A stretch of 6,339 bases of DNA from Synergistaceae bacterium (lineage in GTDB: Bacteria; Synergistota; Synergistia; Synergistales; Aminobacteriaceae). Made by a program: the position numbers and the translations under genes. The notes under the pieces were generated by a model, which worked only from the letters and a program-made list of their open reading frames with translations, was not told the origin of the DNA and ran no database searches. The stretch is taken from positions 1 to 6,339 of the forward strand of contig JAFSNU010000402.1 in assembly GCA_017447325.1 (NCBI GenBank). Direction: 5' to 3'. Positions 5,552 to 6,339 of this stretch are shown here, in pieces (position 1 is the first letter of the stretch; every line of letters begins with the position of its first letter).

Positions 5552-5566
5552 AAATTATTATTTACA

Positions 5567-5573
5567 CTCCTCT
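5567..5573 (-). promoter_or_regulatory. Ribosome binding site of the CGGC gene with long spacing
   Basis: On the minus strand AGAGGAG is a near-perfect Shine-Dalgarno site, but it lies about 15 nt from the ATG at 5551, longer than usual. The intervening bases are A/T only apart from two G residues. An in-frame TAA sits between them, and no nearer start codon exists in this frame. Confidence 0.55.
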
Positions 5574-5614
5574 TTTAAATATTACAGCATCCCGTCACTT
5601 AGCTTAACAAAATT

Positions 5615-6339
5615 TTATTTACTCTCCTCGTGATACTCTTTCTCCGTGTTCACGTTCCAGATATTAGACTTGTCTTTAATTCCATTCAAAATATTTTTCA
5701 CGGCCTCGAACGACGTACACATCGAGTGATCTATATTATTATACCTGTGCTGGCCGTTGCGCCCGACGCAATATAAATTATTTATATTATCAAGCCATGC
5801 TCTCAGCTCGTCAATATTTGCGTAAGTGTCGAAATACGCCGGATAAGCCTTTTTAACCCGCTCAACGTGATAATCTAAAACTAAATTTTTGTCATCAATT
5901 AAATCAAGCTTCATCATCTCATCAATGCCAAGCTCCGCAAATTTTTCATCGCTCATGCTCCAAAGCTCGTCGCCCTCGTTGCAAAAATATTCAAGCCCGA
6001 TCCAGACAGTATTATTAATATCTTTCACGAGATACGGCGACCAGTTATTAAAGACCTGAATGCGCCCCATCTTCACATTCTTGTCATGAACATAAATCCA
6101 GTTATCCGGCGTGATATTATTTATAGTCTTGATTTTAGTTTTATTTTCTAAATTTAATTTCTTTAATAAAACTCCAAGCGTCATGTAATCGCGATACGGC
6201 AAGCCCTGCGCGATCTTCAAAATATTTTCCGGCGCGTCTTTAATTCCTGCTGCTAAATCTTTAAGCGGCATCGAGCTTATAAAATAATCTCCGGCCTCGC
6301 AAATTTCTTTATTATCTTTAATATAAATCACTTCACTAA
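5615..6339 (-). CDS. FAD-dependent oxidoreductase, C-terminal part (amine oxidase / UDP-galactopyranose-mutase-like)
   Basis: The frame is open to the window edge, so the 240 visible residues are only the C-terminal portion. A GTG at 6329-6331 is unlikely to be the real start, since the frame continues upstream and the family needs an N-terminal Rossmann FAD domain (GxGxxG), which would lie outside the window. Seen here are DYFISSMPLKDL near residues 19-30, the return strand typical of this superfamily, a central substrate-domain stretch with WIYVHD and GRIQVFNNWSPYLV, and the C-terminal FAD-contact motif YCVGRNGQHRYNNIDHSM. That last motif resembles NAD(P)/FAD-dependent proteins often found near cell-surface polysaccharide genes, related to UDP-galactopyranose mutase and protoporphyrinogen oxidase. 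The substrate is unknown. The gene ends 63 nt before the CGGC gene on the same strand. Confidence 0.8.
   Translation of the reverse strand, partial: SEVIYIKDNKEICEAGDYFISSMPLKDLAAGIKDAPENILKIAQGLPYRDYMTLGVLLKKLNLENKTKIKTINNITPDNWIYVHDKNVKMGRIQVFNNWSPYLVKDINNTVWIGLEYFCNEGDELWSMSDEKFAELGIDEMMKLDLIDDKNLVLDYHVERVKKAYPAYFDTYANIDELRAWLDNINNLYCVGRNGQHRYNNIDHSMCTSFEAVKNILNGIKDKSNIWNVNTEKEYHEESK

Overview
The window is a compact stretch of bacterial chromosome with seven protein genes, two cut by the window edges. No RNA genes, insertion sequences, phage genes or CRISPR arrays were seen. Codon use mixes strongly AT-biased codons (TTA, AAT, ATT, AAA) with GCG, CGC and GGC codons, and AATTTAAATTTAAAT-like words recur. 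This suggests a low-to-moderate GC host-associated or anaerobic bacterium. A gut Synergistaceae-like organism is my guess from style only and is weakly supported. Shine-Dalgarno-like sites precede several genes.

Left part, plus strand: the C-terminal end of an ankyrin-repeat protein (1-326), an ABC-F family translation-type ATPase (382-2319), then a small secreted PepSY-like protein (2450-2797) with its own recognisable promoter. It ends in a strong hairpin terminator (2824-2872) that separates the two convergent halves of the window.

Right part, minus strand, read from right to left: the C-terminal end of an FAD-dependent oxidoreductase of the amine-oxidase / UDP-galactopyranose-mutase-like kind (5615-6339), a cysteine-rich CGGC-domain protein (5147-5551), a bifunctional riboflavin enzyme RibD (4041-5156) whose start overlaps the end of the CGGC gene, and a lipoate-protein ligase of the LplA family (2910-3986). 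Spacing is short (63 nt, a 10-nt overlap, 54 nt), so these four probably form one transcription unit that starts outside the window. RibD (flavin precursor synthesis), LplA (lipoate attachment) and an FAD enzyme share a loose cofactor theme, but no complete pathway is present.

The most unusual locus is lplA. Its conserved core is interrupted by an in-frame array of three 87-bp (29-codon) tandem repeats plus a degenerate unit. Its conserved N-terminus extends upstream of the first ATG into a reading frame with no ATG, GTG or TTG, which points to an ATT start. The protein also stops where the large catalytic domain of LplA ends, without the usual C-terminal domain. I did not find an obvious new multi-gene defence or mobile system here.
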